A DNA stretch of 64,000 nucleotides. It comes from Martelella radicis. GTDB lineage: Bacteria > Pseudomonadota > Alphaproteobacteria > Rhizobiales > Rhizobiaceae. Both the position numbers and the translations under genes were made by a program. The notes below the pieces were generated by a model. The model had not been told where the DNA came from. It searched no databases and saw only the letters and a list, made by a program, of their open reading frames with translations. The stretch spans positions 1-64,000 of the forward strand of contig NZ_JACIDZ010000013.1 of assembly GCF_014196625.1 (NCBI RefSeq). Reading direction: 5' to 3'. Of the stretch, positions 36,560-46,183 are shown one piece after another; positions within the stretch are counted from its first letter, which is position 1; the number at the start of each line of letters is the position of its first letter.

Positions 36560-37671
36560 CAGTCGTTCACCGGGATTACGGTTGTCCTGCTGTCGCGATC
36601 GTCAAGCTGAAGAGCGAGCAGTGCAGACAGGGCGGCCGCCTGTCGCCGTTCGAGTCCGAAACGCTCCCAGGAGACGTAGAGCTGCAGCGCATTGGTCAGA
36701 AGGTTTTCGCGCTCAACGGCCTCTGGCGACATCTTGGCAACCGCCTGATGCCATTCCGGATTCGGGAAGCGACTTTCAACGAAAATATCCAAAGCCTGAA
36801 GCTTCGAAACCTTGTCTCCGATTTCATAGGGGTAATTGGTCGGTGCAGCCTTTTTGGCCCAATCGGCGAGCTCACTGCTGCCGGTCGGCGCGCTCAGGTC
36901 GCCAAGGTAGGAGAGAATGGCGTGGGAGGCCGACCGGCGTGTCGCGTCGACCTGGCGCGCCGCCATCTGTGCCTTTCCTGCCGGCGTTTTCGCTTCACCT
37001 TCCGTGATTGGCTTTGCCGGGATCGGGTCGACCATATTGTTGACCATGCGCGCATATGCCTGGGCGACCTTGCCTTCGGATGTATCCAACGTCTGCGCGT
37101 CGGTGAGGAAGCGAATGTCAGATGTGGGATCTTTGAAACCGCCAACATCTTCCAGCTCGTCTCGGTCCTTGATAATGGCATTGGCGATCGCAAGCCCACC
37201 CTGGGACACTGCCTGTCCCTCAGCACCGTTTCCACGCGAGCGATTGCGGGACAGGTTCGAGACGTCAGTCCCGCCGACGCCATAGGAAGCGGTTCCGCCG
37301 CCGAATTGCATCAGACCGGAAAGGTCGAAGCACGCTGATGCGGCCGGATCGTAGCGGCCGCCTTCCGCCTTGCCGCGGGCCTCCTGACGCGCCCGCAGCG
37401 TGTCATTCAACTGTGCTGCGTCCTCGATGCGCTTTTGCGCCTCTACGGAGCGATCGGAATAGGCACTCAGCTGTGCGACCCCTTTCAGGATCGTGTCCGC
37501 AATCTGCTGCCCGACATCTGTCGTGTGGTCGTTCACGTCCTGGATGGTCTTGTTGCTGTATTGAGCAACAATGTTGCGCACGCCACCGCAAGAGCATGCC
37601 GCCTCAGCCGACTGCGCCAGACCGACACTCGCAACCGAAACCAACAGGCCGTAAATCAGATGTTTCATCAC
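36559..37671 (-). CDS. Exported conjugation protein (traW position)
   Basis: The 370-residue protein begins with a signal peptide (cleavage near SAEAA) followed by a CSCGG motif. There is no full lipobox. The rest is helical, with regions rich in glutamine and alanine. It occupies the place of traW in the IncI order. No enzymatic motif is seen. The gene overlaps the next upstream gene by four bases, and its stop abuts the traX-like gene. Confidence 0.6.
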   Translation of the reverse strand: MMKHLIYGLLVSVASVGLAQSAEAACSCGGVRNIVAQYSNKTIQDVNDHTTDVGQQIADTILKGVAQLSAYSDRSVEAQKRIEDAAQLNDTLRARQEARGKAEGGRYDPAASACFDLSGLMQFGGGTASYGVGGTDVSNLSRNRSRGNGAEGQAVSQGGLAIANAIIKDRDELEDVGGFKDPTSDIRFLTDAQTLDTSEGKVAQAYARMVNNMVDPIPAKPITEGEAKTPAGKAQMAARQVDATRRSASHAILSYLGDLSAPTGSSELADWAKKAAPTNYPYEIGDKVSKLQALDIFVESRFPNPEWHQAVAKMSPEAVERENLLTNALQLYVSWERFGLERRQAAALSALLALQLDDRDSRTTVIPVND

Positions 37672-38261
37672 TGTCCTCCGGTGCCATAGAGCTTCTGATA
37701 GGTGTCGCGCAGCAGCGAATTCTCGCCAGCGTCTCTAACGCCCGCGTCGCCGCCATAGTCGCCGCCCTGTGACAAACCCATTTTGACGGACCCGAAGTCG
37801 AGTACGTCACTGGAACCGCCGGTAAAGCTGTCTACCGAGATGCCGTCGAAGGACGGCAGCTGAAGCGCCGACGTCAGGGGCTCCGTGGCCTTGTCCCAGG
37901 CTTCTTGTGCAAAGGAGCAGATCTGTTGTTCCGCGTTGGACAATGCAGAATCGAACAGGCCCTGCACGTCAGGAACCTGAATGGCGATATCCAGATCCAG
38001 ATTCATGAGATTGTCCAGGCAACCAAGGCCATCAACGGGCTTTGGTTGTTGAAGCGCCGCTTCTTTTCGCGCCACCTCAGTGTCGATTCCTGCGCGGATT
38101 GCGTCGGTCAAACTGACTTTGACTGTGTCAGTACATGCGCCGCTTTGGCCGCCGAGCATGGAATCGAATAGCTGTTCGATCTGGTCGGTTCCCTCTGCGG
38201 CATGGGTCAATCCCGCGTGCAGCATCAGGGCAGGTGCAAAAAACAATACAAGCTTCTTCAT
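37668..38261 (-). CDS. Exported protein of the conjugation operon, function unknown
   Basis: The 197-residue protein has a signal peptide (LVLFFAPALMLHAGLTHA) and several cysteines (GACTDT, GLGCLD, EQQICS), probably oxidised in the periplasm. Acidic and glycine-rich stretches fill the rest. It overlaps both neighbours by four bases (ATGA), so it belongs to the tra operon. The DsbC-like protein encoded at 44403 could form its disulfides. The family is not recognised. Confidence 0.55.
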   Translation of the reverse strand: MKKLVLFFAPALMLHAGLTHAAEGTDQIEQLFDSMLGGQSGACTDTVKVSLTDAIRAGIDTEVARKEAALQQPKPVDGLGCLDNLMNLDLDIAIQVPDVQGLFDSALSNAEQQICSFAQEAWDKATEPLTSALQLPSFDGISVDSFTGGSSDVLDFGSVKMGLSQGGDYGGDAGVRDAGENSLLRDTYQKLYGTGGQ

Positions 38262-38977
38262 AGCGTTTTCTTTTCTCCCTGATATGGCGGCACTTCCTGA
38301 ATGAGAACGGGCCGCTTTGATCCAAAGCCGGGAAAGTCGCTGGTCGCGCCATACATTCCCCCGACGGAATAGGTGTTCGTGTATCCGAAGCCGTCGTATG
38401 AATTGCCGTTGATGGATGCCATGCGCTTCAGGATGAGATCCTGCAGCTCCGCGTAGGATGACAGGCCATTGGCCGCGAGATAGCTCTCGGGTAGCGCGTT
38501 GGGATCAAAACCGCTTGCGACCCAATCGTTCAGGGCGCCGGCGCCAAGAAAATGCGCCGCATCCAGAAGGCTTTCCTGTGTGATCTGCACGCCATTGACT
38601 GTCTGACCAACCAGCCCGCGTGTTTGGGAACTCATTGAATTCCAGTTGCTGATGGTCAGCTCGTTTACGGCGCGTTCTTGCAGCGCCTGACCAGCTTCGG
38701 AATAACGGAGATCGTCGAGCGATGAGACGCCGGCGGCGCGGGCCTTGTCTGTGAAGGTGTAGTTCGACCAGTTGCCACCAGATCCCTGGGTGTATCCGAG
38801 CGTGGCCCACGTACCGGCCGTGATCTGGTACTTGCCGAGCGCGGTGCCCTTTTTGTTGATGACCGAGTAGCTGTCGCCTCCCTCATGTCCCTTGAGAGCA
38901 TCCAGATATCCCGCATGTGCCGCTACCGATGCCAGTCCGAGCGAAAAAGCGGATAAGCACAAGATAACCTGTTTCAT
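38258..38977 (-). CDS. Lytic transglycosylase-like cell-wall enzyme
   Basis: The 239-residue protein has a signal peptide (~1-22) and then ALKGHEGGDSYSV with a glutamate in the place of a transglycosylase catalytic residue. GTALGKYQITAGTWATLGY, like the GKYQI motif of SLT-type enzymes, follows. Conjugation systems carry such enzymes to open the peptidoglycan for the channel. The gene is coupled by ATGA overlaps to the genes on both sides. Confidence 0.72.
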   Translation of the reverse strand: MKQVILCLSAFSLGLASVAAHAGYLDALKGHEGGDSYSVINKKGTALGKYQITAGTWATLGYTQGSGGNWSNYTFTDKARAAGVSSLDDLRYSEAGQALQERAVNELTISNWNSMSSQTRGLVGQTVNGVQITQESLLDAAHFLGAGALNDWVASGFDPNALPESYLAANGLSSYAELQDLILKRMASINGNSYDGFGYTNTYSVGGMYGATSDFPGFGSKRPVLIQEVPPYQGEKKTL

Positions 38978-39810
38978 AACGGCTTCTCCCGACCAGCCTC
39001 CAGGACAGGCATAAGACCGATTGTCTTGACCCGTTCACCACTGCCGACGCTGTAAACGCCGATGCCGTCGTCGATCGACAATTCGATCAGGCGGTAACCT
39101 TCCTCGTCGCGCTCTGGCTCGAGAGCGAAATCTTCGGCATAGGTCCGGAAGTTGGCGATCGCCTTATTATCGCCGTTGAGGACAATCAGTGGGCAAGGAC
39201 CATTGCCGCAATAGTAAAGGGAACGTGCTGTAATGACGGTCTCGTCGCCGCTCTTCAGGTTCACGTCAAATGCGAGAAACTCGGGCGGTTCGATGCCCTC
39301 CGGAGGGGCCGACCGAGCATTCAGGACGCCATAGGCAGCACGCTTCTCATCTTCCGTGGCAACACGGGATTCGAAAACGTCGCCAAGCACCTGGGGTGAG
39401 TATGATGTGCTGAACCACTTCCAGACCCGGCCGTCTTCAGCATGGATGGAACGAATGCCATCCAATCCCACTTCGCCAATGCCAACCGCATCACCGAGAC
39501 CACGCCAGACTTCAAGCCACATCGCGTCCGGCTCGCTGTAATAAAGAGCGACAACACCGCAATTGGGATCGCATTTGCGGTTGTCGCCGAGACGCACGAC
39601 CATCTGGTCGTAGCTATCGGTTGGCTCTTCGAGCCAGACGCGCTCGGCCTCAACCATACGATAAAAGCGCCCATACATTTTGCGAGCAACCTGTGTCGCA
39701 TCCGAATCCACGTCATTAAAGGTGATGTATTTGGTCGCTACATCCGTATCTTGCGCGACAGCTGCCGATGACGACAACAGAAGCGCCAGCGCCACGTTTC
39801 GAAAACTCAT
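38974..39810 (-). CDS. Exported protein of the conjugation operon, family not recognised
   Basis: The 278-residue protein has a signal peptide (~1-19, cleavage after AVA). Two cysteine pairs appear (CDPNCG and YYCGNGPC). The middle part is acidic and mixed alpha/beta. It overlaps traU by four bases, so it is translated with the ATPase. It stands where IncI plasmids have traV. No similarity to a known enzyme is evident. Confidence 0.6.
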   Translation of the reverse strand: MSFRNVALALLLSSSAAVAQDTDVATKYITFNDVDSDATQVARKMYGRFYRMVEAERVWLEEPTDSYDQMVVRLGDNRKCDPNCGVVALYYSEPDAMWLEVWRGLGDAVGIGEVGLDGIRSIHAEDGRVWKWFSTSYSPQVLGDVFESRVATEDEKRAAYGVLNARSAPPEGIEPPEFLAFDVNLKSGDETVITARSLYYCGNGPCPLIVLNGDNKAIANFRTYAEDFALEPERDEEGYRLIELSIDDGIGVYSVGSGERVKTIGLMPVLEAGREKPL

Positions 39811-42800
39811 GCTACTGCCTCCTTCACAATTTGATCTGCAAGGTCGCGGATGACATCGCCTCTCTTGCCCTCGTCAACGGCAACGCCCCGATCTTCCAGC
39901 TCACCGAGCCGGCGTTCGATCGTTGCCTTTGCAGATCCGTCGGGAAACCGGGCGGCCAGAATGGCGCGCGCGCGCTTCGAACCGAGGCGGTCATAGAGCA
40001 TGGACCGCAAGGCCGTGTCCTCGGATGTCGTTGACAGCGCCCATAGCTCGATCGGACCGAGCTCATTGATCAGATATTGGGTGTAAACACCGCTCTTAAG
40101 TGTCAGATAAGCCATGACCGGAGCGCCCTCGCCTGGGACGGGGCCATGCAGTGTACGCAGGATTGATCGAGCAGAGGCCGAAAGATTGTAGGTTTCGGAG
40201 ACCTCTGAGATCGCGCTTTCTGTCGGTACATTGCAGAACCAGATATTGGTGACAAGCTTCTGAATGGCCTCATCGAAGTCATCCATCAGCTGCGATGCCA
40301 AGGCAATCTGGACACCCGCCTTACGGCATACCCGAACGTCATTGATAACCTGCTGGCGAATACCGAGCCCACCAGTCATGTGGTACTCGTCAAAGCACAG
40401 TCGTTTGTGCATCTGACGGTTATTTTTCCAACGGCGCAGATGATAGTCGATGTAAACTTGTGGCGCCTTGAGGCCTCGCAATTCGTCTTCATCCAACCAG
40501 AAGTCAGAGGTTACGGCATGGTGGGCCAGCATATACATGATAGCCGTATGTCGTTTCGCTTGCGGCCCGACCGTTGCGGTCACGTCCGACAGATCAAAGG
40601 CTATGATGCGCGCGCCGGAGACATCGAAGCGCGTCGGGCGAGCGAGAATGGGGAAATCCTTGGTCGCGGAGCTGACCATGCGCTGAAATGCTTTAAGCAC
40701 GGGCTCCTGAGTGCGCGTCACCATTTCTCTGAACGGTTCTCGCACTGTCTCAGAATTCGACACCAGGATGAGATCTGACAGCGTCGGAACGGCAAAACGC
40801 TGCGCCAGCGCCGCTTCATGTCGTCGACCCTTTTCCATCAGAACATCGGTCACCTCCCACCAGGTCGAGGACTGGTCTGCGACATAGCCGATCTCGCCGA
40901 GAGCGGCGTCGACCTCATAGCTTTCCGATGGGACGTATTTCTTCGGCTCCCGGTCATCCGAAAACCGCTCATAAGCTTCGTTGATGCAGCTTGCCGCCAG
41001 CGCGGAAATGCCGTCATAGGCCGATTCAGCCCCGTCCGGCGTGCATAACAAGGTCACAAGATTGACGAGGTATCCGCGCTCGTGAGCCAGAGGAAAGCGC
41101 AATGCGAGTTGTGTGTCGAACGGATTGACCGAATACTGTTCTTCCATCCGGAGCCGGTGATAAACAATTTCGTGACGCCGGTTCGCCGGCAGGCTGTCAC
41201 GCAGCAGCGAAATCAATCCGGCCGACGACGGGCCGACATCGATGATCGAAATGCGCGGCAACAATCCGCTACCATCATCTGACTGGCCACTTTGCGGGGA
41301 CAACGCCACGCCAAGGTTCATCGAGTTCAGCAGGACAGACTTGCCGGAGCCCGGCGTTCCGACGATAACGTCGACCCATGACGTCTGCTTGGATGATCCC
41401 GGCTGATAGGGCCATAGCTTTCCGTCCGAAGTTCTGAACAGCACAGCGCCATGATCCCAGCATTTCGCCGGACGCGAAATCGGGCTCATCGCCAGTGCAT
41501 GCGACAGGCTCGCTGCCATGGGCGGCGCCGTCGATGCGCAGTTCATCGCAAGCGCTGACGACATGACGTTTTCAACGGGATCTCCGATCAGCGCGTCGGT
41601 TTGCGCCGATCCCCAGCGCTCGACAGCTCGCCGTAGATTGGCAACCTGTCTCATGAGCACGTCCTTGTCCGTTTTTGGTGCCCAGGCCGCAAAGGAGACG
41701 CGAAAGCGAACTGCCGTATCGTCGATGCCGTCGGCTTCCCGCAAGGCATCGAACGCCTGTACGATACGCCGGTTGCGCGACGGCGCGGTCCAGGTGAACA
41801 GCCGCGCATATTGTTCTTTAAAGATCTGTCCTTGATAGCCGCCTGCTTCAGTCAGCATTGAGGTGCGCCAGGAAATCCTGTCTTTGCTGTCGAGAACCCG
41901 CCGCACAAGTTCGTTGAACGAAACAACGATTTCAGGCGGCAGGGACAAATCAAATCCTGAGAAGACGCTGTTGCCGATTTCAACTGTTGACTGATCGATG
42001 ATCGTCGCGCTTTCGGTCAGCAACTGGCGAGAAAGCGCCGGCCATGTAAGATTGGATATGTCGCCCTTCTTCAGCTCCGCCTCGGTGGACGGCATTTTCT
42101 TCCGCATCGTGTCTCCTGGAAGAACAGGCTTCCAGCTTGGTGATGCATGCAGAAACTCGGGATAGAGAACGCCTCTGGCGGCTGTGATGGCGTTGCGGGC
42201 ATCCAATCGCTCCATTTCGATGCCGACCAGCGCAAATTCGCGCAAAAGCGCATCCGAGACCGACCTGTGACGTGTTCTGAGTGCTTCCAGAGCAGCATCG
42301 GGCCATTGCGATTGTCGCATCGAGGGCGCGCCTGAGAGGTTTTTCCTCCTCGCCGCCTGCCCCGCCTTGATCTCGTTCTTTTTCAGGTTGGAGGGGCGTG
42401 ACCACACCGCCAGATAAGAACGTTCTCCGGTCAGCTTTCGCGGCAAAATCCTACGGCGCTCGTCAATCAAGTCGCCAACGTCAAGCCCGCTGTCATGGGC
42501 GACGCGCCCTATCGAGCTTAATGCCATGTCGATTTCAGATGCGCCGAGATCCGGCGAATGGCCGAACCAGAATTGCAGGGCGCATCCGGGAGAGGCAAAA
42601 TAGGGTGTGATCGTGCGTCGCAGCTGTTCCACAGTCTGCGACACTTCCGTTTCACCAGCCAGCGAGCGGAACCCTTCGAGCGCAAAGACACTCACCAGCG
42701 ACCCGTCATCGGCGACAAGAGTATCATTGTCCTCCGCGGTCACCAGACGGCAATAGCCATCCAGCGACTTGCGGAAGACCGAGCGGCTCAAGGCTGCTGC

Positions 42801-42833
42801 GATGTAGTCGAGGGTTTCGCCGAAACGTGCCAT
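39807..42833 (-). CDS. traU: DotO/TraU-type ATPase of the type IVB conjugation system
   Basis: The 1008-residue protein is the largest tra product and the VirB4-like ATPase of IncI systems. Walker A is GTPGSGKSVLLN near residue 493, and Walker B is in KRLCFDEYHM near 811. N-terminal segments such as RLVTAEDNDTLVADDGSLVS match IcmB/DotO proteins. It should energise assembly or substrate transfer at the inner membrane. It is followed four bases inside by the unknown 278-residue gene and preceded by traR-like. Confidence 0.92.
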   Translation of the reverse strand: MARFGETLDYIAAALSRSVFRKSLDGYCRLVTAEDNDTLVADDGSLVSVFALEGFRSLAGETEVSQTVEQLRRTITPYFASPGCALQFWFGHSPDLGASEIDMALSSIGRVAHDSGLDVGDLIDERRRILPRKLTGERSYLAVWSRPSNLKKNEIKAGQAARRKNLSGAPSMRQSQWPDAALEALRTRHRSVSDALLREFALVGIEMERLDARNAITAARGVLYPEFLHASPSWKPVLPGDTMRKKMPSTEAELKKGDISNLTWPALSRQLLTESATIIDQSTVEIGNSVFSGFDLSLPPEIVVSFNELVRRVLDSKDRISWRTSMLTEAGGYQGQIFKEQYARLFTWTAPSRNRRIVQAFDALREADGIDDTAVRFRVSFAAWAPKTDKDVLMRQVANLRRAVERWGSAQTDALIGDPVENVMSSALAMNCASTAPPMAASLSHALAMSPISRPAKCWDHGAVLFRTSDGKLWPYQPGSSKQTSWVDVIVGTPGSGKSVLLNSMNLGVALSPQSGQSDDGSGLLPRISIIDVGPSSAGLISLLRDSLPANRRHEIVYHRLRMEEQYSVNPFDTQLALRFPLAHERGYLVNLVTLLCTPDGAESAYDGISALAASCINEAYERFSDDREPKKYVPSESYEVDAALGEIGYVADQSSTWWEVTDVLMEKGRRHEAALAQRFAVPTLSDLILVSNSETVREPFREMVTRTQEPVLKAFQRMVSSATKDFPILARPTRFDVSGARIIAFDLSDVTATVGPQAKRHTAIMYMLAHHAVTSDFWLDEDELRGLKAPQVYIDYHLRRWKNNRQMHKRLCFDEYHMTGGLGIRQQVINDVRVCRKAGVQIALASQLMDDFDEAIQKLVTNIWFCNVPTESAISEVSETYNLSASARSILRTLHGPVPGEGAPVMAYLTLKSGVYTQYLINELGPIELWALSTTSEDTALRSMLYDRLGSKRARAILAARFPDGSAKATIERRLGELEDRGVAVDEGKRGDVIRDLADQIVKEAVA

Positions 42834-42834
42834 A

Positions 42835-43209
42835 TCAGTTAATGCTTCTCAGCGTTCCATCAATGGTCGAGGTATCCGCACCCGAGCCGAGGAAGCTCGT
42901 GACACCAACGCCAGCCCAGGCCGGCAAGCCGATCAACAGTGCGCCGGCGAGAAACCAGATGAGCATCGACATCGGGGAATGCTGTTGATGCGGATTCCTC
43001 GAGTTCGAGACGAGTTTCACAATGCCGATGATGATGCACAAAAGGCCGCCGAAGAAGGCGATGGAGCCGAGAAGGTCGGCCCATGGGCCAAGCGTGGTCG
43101 TCGAAAAATTGCTGGCTAGATCGCCCAGCGATTGTTGGGCCATCACTGGCCCAAGCATGGCCAGATAAAAGCCGGAAAATGTCAGCAGGCCGGTGCACTT
43201 TCTCTGCAT
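42835..43209 (-). CDS. traR: TraR/IcmD-type small membrane protein
   Basis: The 124-residue protein has a signal-like first helix (~8-24) and two more hydrophobic segments (~48-68 and ~83-105), with SLGDLASNFSTTTLGPWADL between. The size and pattern match IcmD/DotP (TraR of IncI). It lies between the traQ-like gene and traU, exactly the IncI order. Confidence 0.75.
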   Translation of the reverse strand: MQRKCTGLLTFSGFYLAMLGPVMAQQSLGDLASNFSTTTLGPWADLLGSIAFFGGLLCIIIGIVKLVSNSRNPHQQHSPMSMLIWFLAGALLIGLPAWAGVGVTSFLGSGADTSTIDGTLRSIN

Positions 43210-43223
43210 TTGGTCTCTCCTTT

Positions 43224-43766
43224 TTATTTGACTAGAAGTTTCTCAAGCATCTGCAGGACAACGACGATGTTGATCGCCAACGTCCCTGCGACGAGATGGA
43301 CAATCCCGCGTCCCGTGTCGCCGACTTGTCCGCCGTTGCCGGCGCGGGCGAGCAGGAACAGACCCCTTACAAATCCGAGAAGGCCGATGAATTGCGCGAA
43401 CCGAACGAGAGCAATAACGGCTCGCTGGCTCATTTCGGCGGAAAGCGGCTTGGTGATTTCGGGCGCGTAGGTGAATACCTGTTCCGCCGACACGCTCTCG
43501 GATTGCAGGAAGAAGCTCATCAGGAATGCCCCGATGACCGTCGACAGCGAAATTAGAAGTGAGCCGACGAAGAACAGGACCAGCGGACCGGTGTATGAGC
43601 CAGACGCCGCGCCCCCAATACTACGGAGCTCGTGGGCTGAAGCCATGCCGACGATCGAGCGCGCCACGAATATGAGACCCACCAAAAAGCAAGTGCCTGC
43701 GACCAACGCCTGCAGGGGGGCAATGATCGCGACACCGCGCTCCAGAAGCTGGACAAAACTATCCAT
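43224..43766 (-). CDS. traQ: TraQ/IcmC (DotE)-type membrane protein
   Basis: The 180-residue protein has four membrane segments. QALVAGTCFLVGLIFVARSI near the start and the GRGIVHLVAGTLAINIV segment near the end match the IcmC/DotE family, whose IncI member is TraQ. It ends 14 bases before the traR-like gene. Confidence 0.78.
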   Translation of the reverse strand: MDSFVQLLERGVAIIAPLQALVAGTCFLVGLIFVARSIVGMASAHELRSIGGAASGSYTGPLVLFFVGSLLISLSTVIGAFLMSFFLQSESVSAEQVFTYAPEITKPLSAEMSQRAVIALVRFAQFIGLLGFVRGLFLLARAGNGGQVGDTGRGIVHLVAGTLAINIVVVLQMLEKLLVK

Positions 43767-43774
43767 AGCCCGCC

Positions 43775-44296
43775 CTATTCCGCACTATCCCCGTCCGGGG
43801 CCGGCATGGCGACGACCGGATGGGTTACAATCTCGTGCTGCACGCCAACGCCGCCATTGGCGGCCTCGAAGCCAAGAGGCCCGCCGGTGCCCTGGAGCGT
43901 GACCAGTTCGTTCAGGATAAACTCGTCCTGCTTCTTCAGCTCATTCACATGACCGATAATGCGCTCAAGGACGCCGTTCCTGGCGGTCAGCGTGTTCAGT
44001 TGCTGTACCAGATCAGCCTGCGAAGTTTTAAGCCGTTGTACCTCTGAATGTAGCTCTGAGACCTGCGCCGATGTTGCATCGGAGACCCGACCTGATTTGA
44101 CCGCCTCTGGTTGCCGCATAAACAGGTAGAGGTTGACCGCCGACACGGCCACAGCGACCAAGATCGCCATGAAAACAAGTGATTTCGGGCCACTTTTCAG
44201 CAAATTAGAGTTGCGTCGATACGATTCGTGTTCGTATAACTCAATTTGATTTGTCACGAGAGCCCCCGATGAGGTCTGATTTTTCCCCGAAATCAC
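43775..44296 (-). CDS. TraP/DotF-like membrane protein with coiled coil
   Basis: The 173-residue protein has a cytoplasmic N-terminus, one membrane segment (~41-60, SLVFMAILVAVAVSAVNLYL) and then a heptad-rich region (SELHSEVQRLKTSQADLVQQ; LNTLTARNGVLER) of about 70 residues. DotF (IcmG)/TraP have this build. It is first in the leftward operon, diverging from the DsbC-like gene. The name rests on position and architecture. Confidence 0.6.
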   Translation of the reverse strand: MISGKNQTSSGALVTNQIELYEHESYRRNSNLLKSGPKSLVFMAILVAVAVSAVNLYLFMRQPEAVKSGRVSDATSAQVSELHSEVQRLKTSQADLVQQLNTLTARNGVLERIIGHVNELKKQDEFILNELVTLQGTGGPLGFEAANGGVGVQHEIVTHPVVAMPAPDGDSAE

Positions 44297-44402
44297 CCGT
44301 CTTCCAAGGGGACTTCACAGCTCCAATGTCTTGATGTATTACAGGCTCACGCCATTATATGCAACATTGACAGGAACAAAATAGCACCCGGGGGCCTCCT
44401 TA
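44297..44402. promoter_or_regulatory. Divergent promoter region of the two tra operons
   Basis: The 106-base gap separates the leftward and rightward tra operons. On the plus strand TTGATG (44331-44336) is followed after 17 bases by ATTATA (44354-44359), a fair sigma-70 promoter for the DsbC-like gene and traMNOK. The leftward promoter was not resolved. Confidence 0.4.
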
Positions 44403-45539
44403 ATGTTCAAACGCAAGTCGGCGGTTTCTACGTCCGTCCTTTTCCCCGCCGCCTTACTCGGCCTGTGGCCACTCGGGGCGATCGCCGAAAACGGGACTCA
44501 GGCCGACATCGATCTGCCCTGGCAGACCACTTTTGTCGGTTGCAGCACATCAGCAGCACCTTTTATCGAGAACCAGCTCAACCTCTACGGCGCGCGCCTG
44601 CTGATGAAAGTTGGCGGCATGCAGGCATGGGCTGTGCCGCAGGGTGACGGCACAGAGAAATTCGCGCTGACAACGGAAGACGGACTGACGATTTTCGGCT
44701 CGGTTGTCGGACCACAGGGCGAGGACATTTCCGGCGCGTTGCTATCGACCAAGCCGAATGCCGTCTCACTCAAAACCGCCATCGCCCCCCCTCTTTCACG
44801 GCCCCCTTCACCGAAGGTCGCCCACGAGGAGCCCGCTGCATCGAACCCCAGCGCTCTCGGACCCCCCGGTCGGTTGACCGAGGCAGTTCCTGCGGAAGCG
44901 GAACCTGTCAAAGCACCGTCTTCGGATGTAGTTGAACCGGGCGACGATGCCGCACGGGCCGCATCGGCCGATCAGGCGGACGCTGGCAAACCGCCCAAAC
45001 TGGCGTCGGTGGGCTCTCAAAATACACCAGACATTCCGACCGCCCAATCTTTGGATGAGCTGGTGCAGCAGGCCCATGATTTCAGCGCCTGGTTCCCTGT
45101 CGGCAATCCAAAGCCCGACGCACCGACCTTTTTCCTGCTTGCCGATCCCACGTGCCCGCATTGTGCATGGTCAATAGATTCAATGAAGCCGCTCATCCAA
45201 AACGGCGATATCGACCTGCGCATCATTCTCGCCCCGATACTCAGCGAGGCGGCTTTCAATATTTCAGCCGCCATACTTCAGTCGGATGATGTCGGCACGG
45301 TCTTCCTGAAAAATGAGTATGCCGCGACTTCAAGCGTTGGTGGTCAAAAGGTTGCGGCAATCGCTTCCGACAAGATCGACGATCAGACAGCAGATATCCT
45401 TCGCCGAAACGTGTTGTGGATGCGCCAGAACGGGATCAAGGGCGTGCCCTTCTTCATCTACAAGACTCCTGAGGGCGGACAGTTCGCATTTGGCAATCTC
45501 ACCCAGCAGGCGCTCGATACGGCGCTCACGATGGAGTAG
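44403..45539 (+). CDS. DsbC-like thioredoxin-fold protein of the conjugation system
   Basis: The 378-residue exported protein starts with a signal peptide (~1-29, cleavage after GAIAE). An N-terminal DsbC/G-like dimerisation part follows (GGMQAWAVPQGDGTEKFALT), then a proline/alanine-rich linker (~120-205) and a thioredoxin domain with the redox motif ADPTCPHCAWSI. It resembles DsbC/TrbB proteins that isomerise disulfides in conjugation parts. The cysteine-rich exported Tra proteins encoded leftward are likely clients. The next gene starts two bases after its stop. Confidence 0.85.
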   Translation: MFKRKSAVSTSVLFPAALLGLWPLGAIAENGTQADIDLPWQTTFVGCSTSAAPFIENQLNLYGARLLMKVGGMQAWAVPQGDGTEKFALTTEDGLTIFGSVVGPQGEDISGALLSTKPNAVSLKTAIAPPLSRPPSPKVAHEEPAASNPSALGPPGRLTEAVPAEAEPVKAPSSDVVEPGDDAARAASADQADAGKPPKLASVGSQNTPDIPTAQSLDELVQQAHDFSAWFPVGNPKPDAPTFFLLADPTCPHCAWSIDSMKPLIQNGDIDLRIILAPILSEAAFNISAAILQSDDVGTVFLKNEYAATSSVGGQKVAAIASDKIDDQTADILRRNVLWMRQNGIKGVPFFIYKTPEGGQFAFGNLTQQALDTALTME

Positions 45540-45541
45540 TC

Positions 45542-46183
45542 ATGAGCGAGCAATCCTACGGTGCACTTGAAACCGTCATGAAGCGCACACAGACATATCG
45601 GACAGCGTTCCGAGTGATGTCGGTGATTAGCGGTGCGCTTCTGGTCACAACCGTCGTTTCGGTGGGCGCGGCGGCCTATCTTTCCACTCATAAGCCCGAG
45701 CCGCGCTATTTTGCGACAACGACCAACGGCCAAATCTTGCCATTGGTGGCCTTGGATAAACCGCACCTCAATGCAAACGAAGTCGCCAACTTCGCCACCC
45801 AGGCCGTGACCGCCGCGTTAACCTATTCGTTTACCAACTATCGTGCCGACCTCACCGCTGTGCAGAAGTATTTCACCCAGCCCGCTGGATGGAATTCGTT
45901 CATCGACGCTCTCGACAAGAGCGGTCAGCTCGAAATGGTGAAGGAGCGCAGGCTGAATACCACGGCGGTCGCACAAGACGCGGTGATCCTGTCGCAGGGG
46001 CCAAACGCCCGCGGGGTCTATCAGTGGATCGTGCAGATCCCGCTCCGCATCACCTATGAATCCGCGAGCGAAGTGTCCGGGCAGGATCTTCTTGTGACAG
46101 TTACCATCAATCGGATGGAAACCTATCAGACCCCTGAAGCCGTCGCGATCAACCGCTTTATCGCAGCGCGTGGAGGCGCCTAA
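45542..46183 (+). CDS. traM: DotI/IcmL (TraM) inner-membrane protein
   Basis: The 213-residue protein has one N-terminal membrane segment (~25-50) and a periplasmic NTF2-like domain. Recognisable parts are EPRYFATTTNGQILPLVALD, QAVTAALTYSFTNYRADL and LLVTVTINRMETYQTPEAV. DotI/IcmL is part of the type IVB core and is TraM in IncI plasmids. Its stop overlaps the traN start. Confidence 0.9.
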   Translation: MSEQSYGALETVMKRTQTYRTAFRVMSVISGALLVTTVVSVGAAAYLSTHKPEPRYFATTTNGQILPLVALDKPHLNANEVANFATQAVTAALTYSFTNYRADLTAVQKYFTQPAGWNSFIDALDKSGQLEMVKERRLNTTAVAQDAVILSQGPNARGVYQWIVQIPLRITYESASEVSGQDLLVTVTINRMETYQTPEAVAINRFIAARGGA

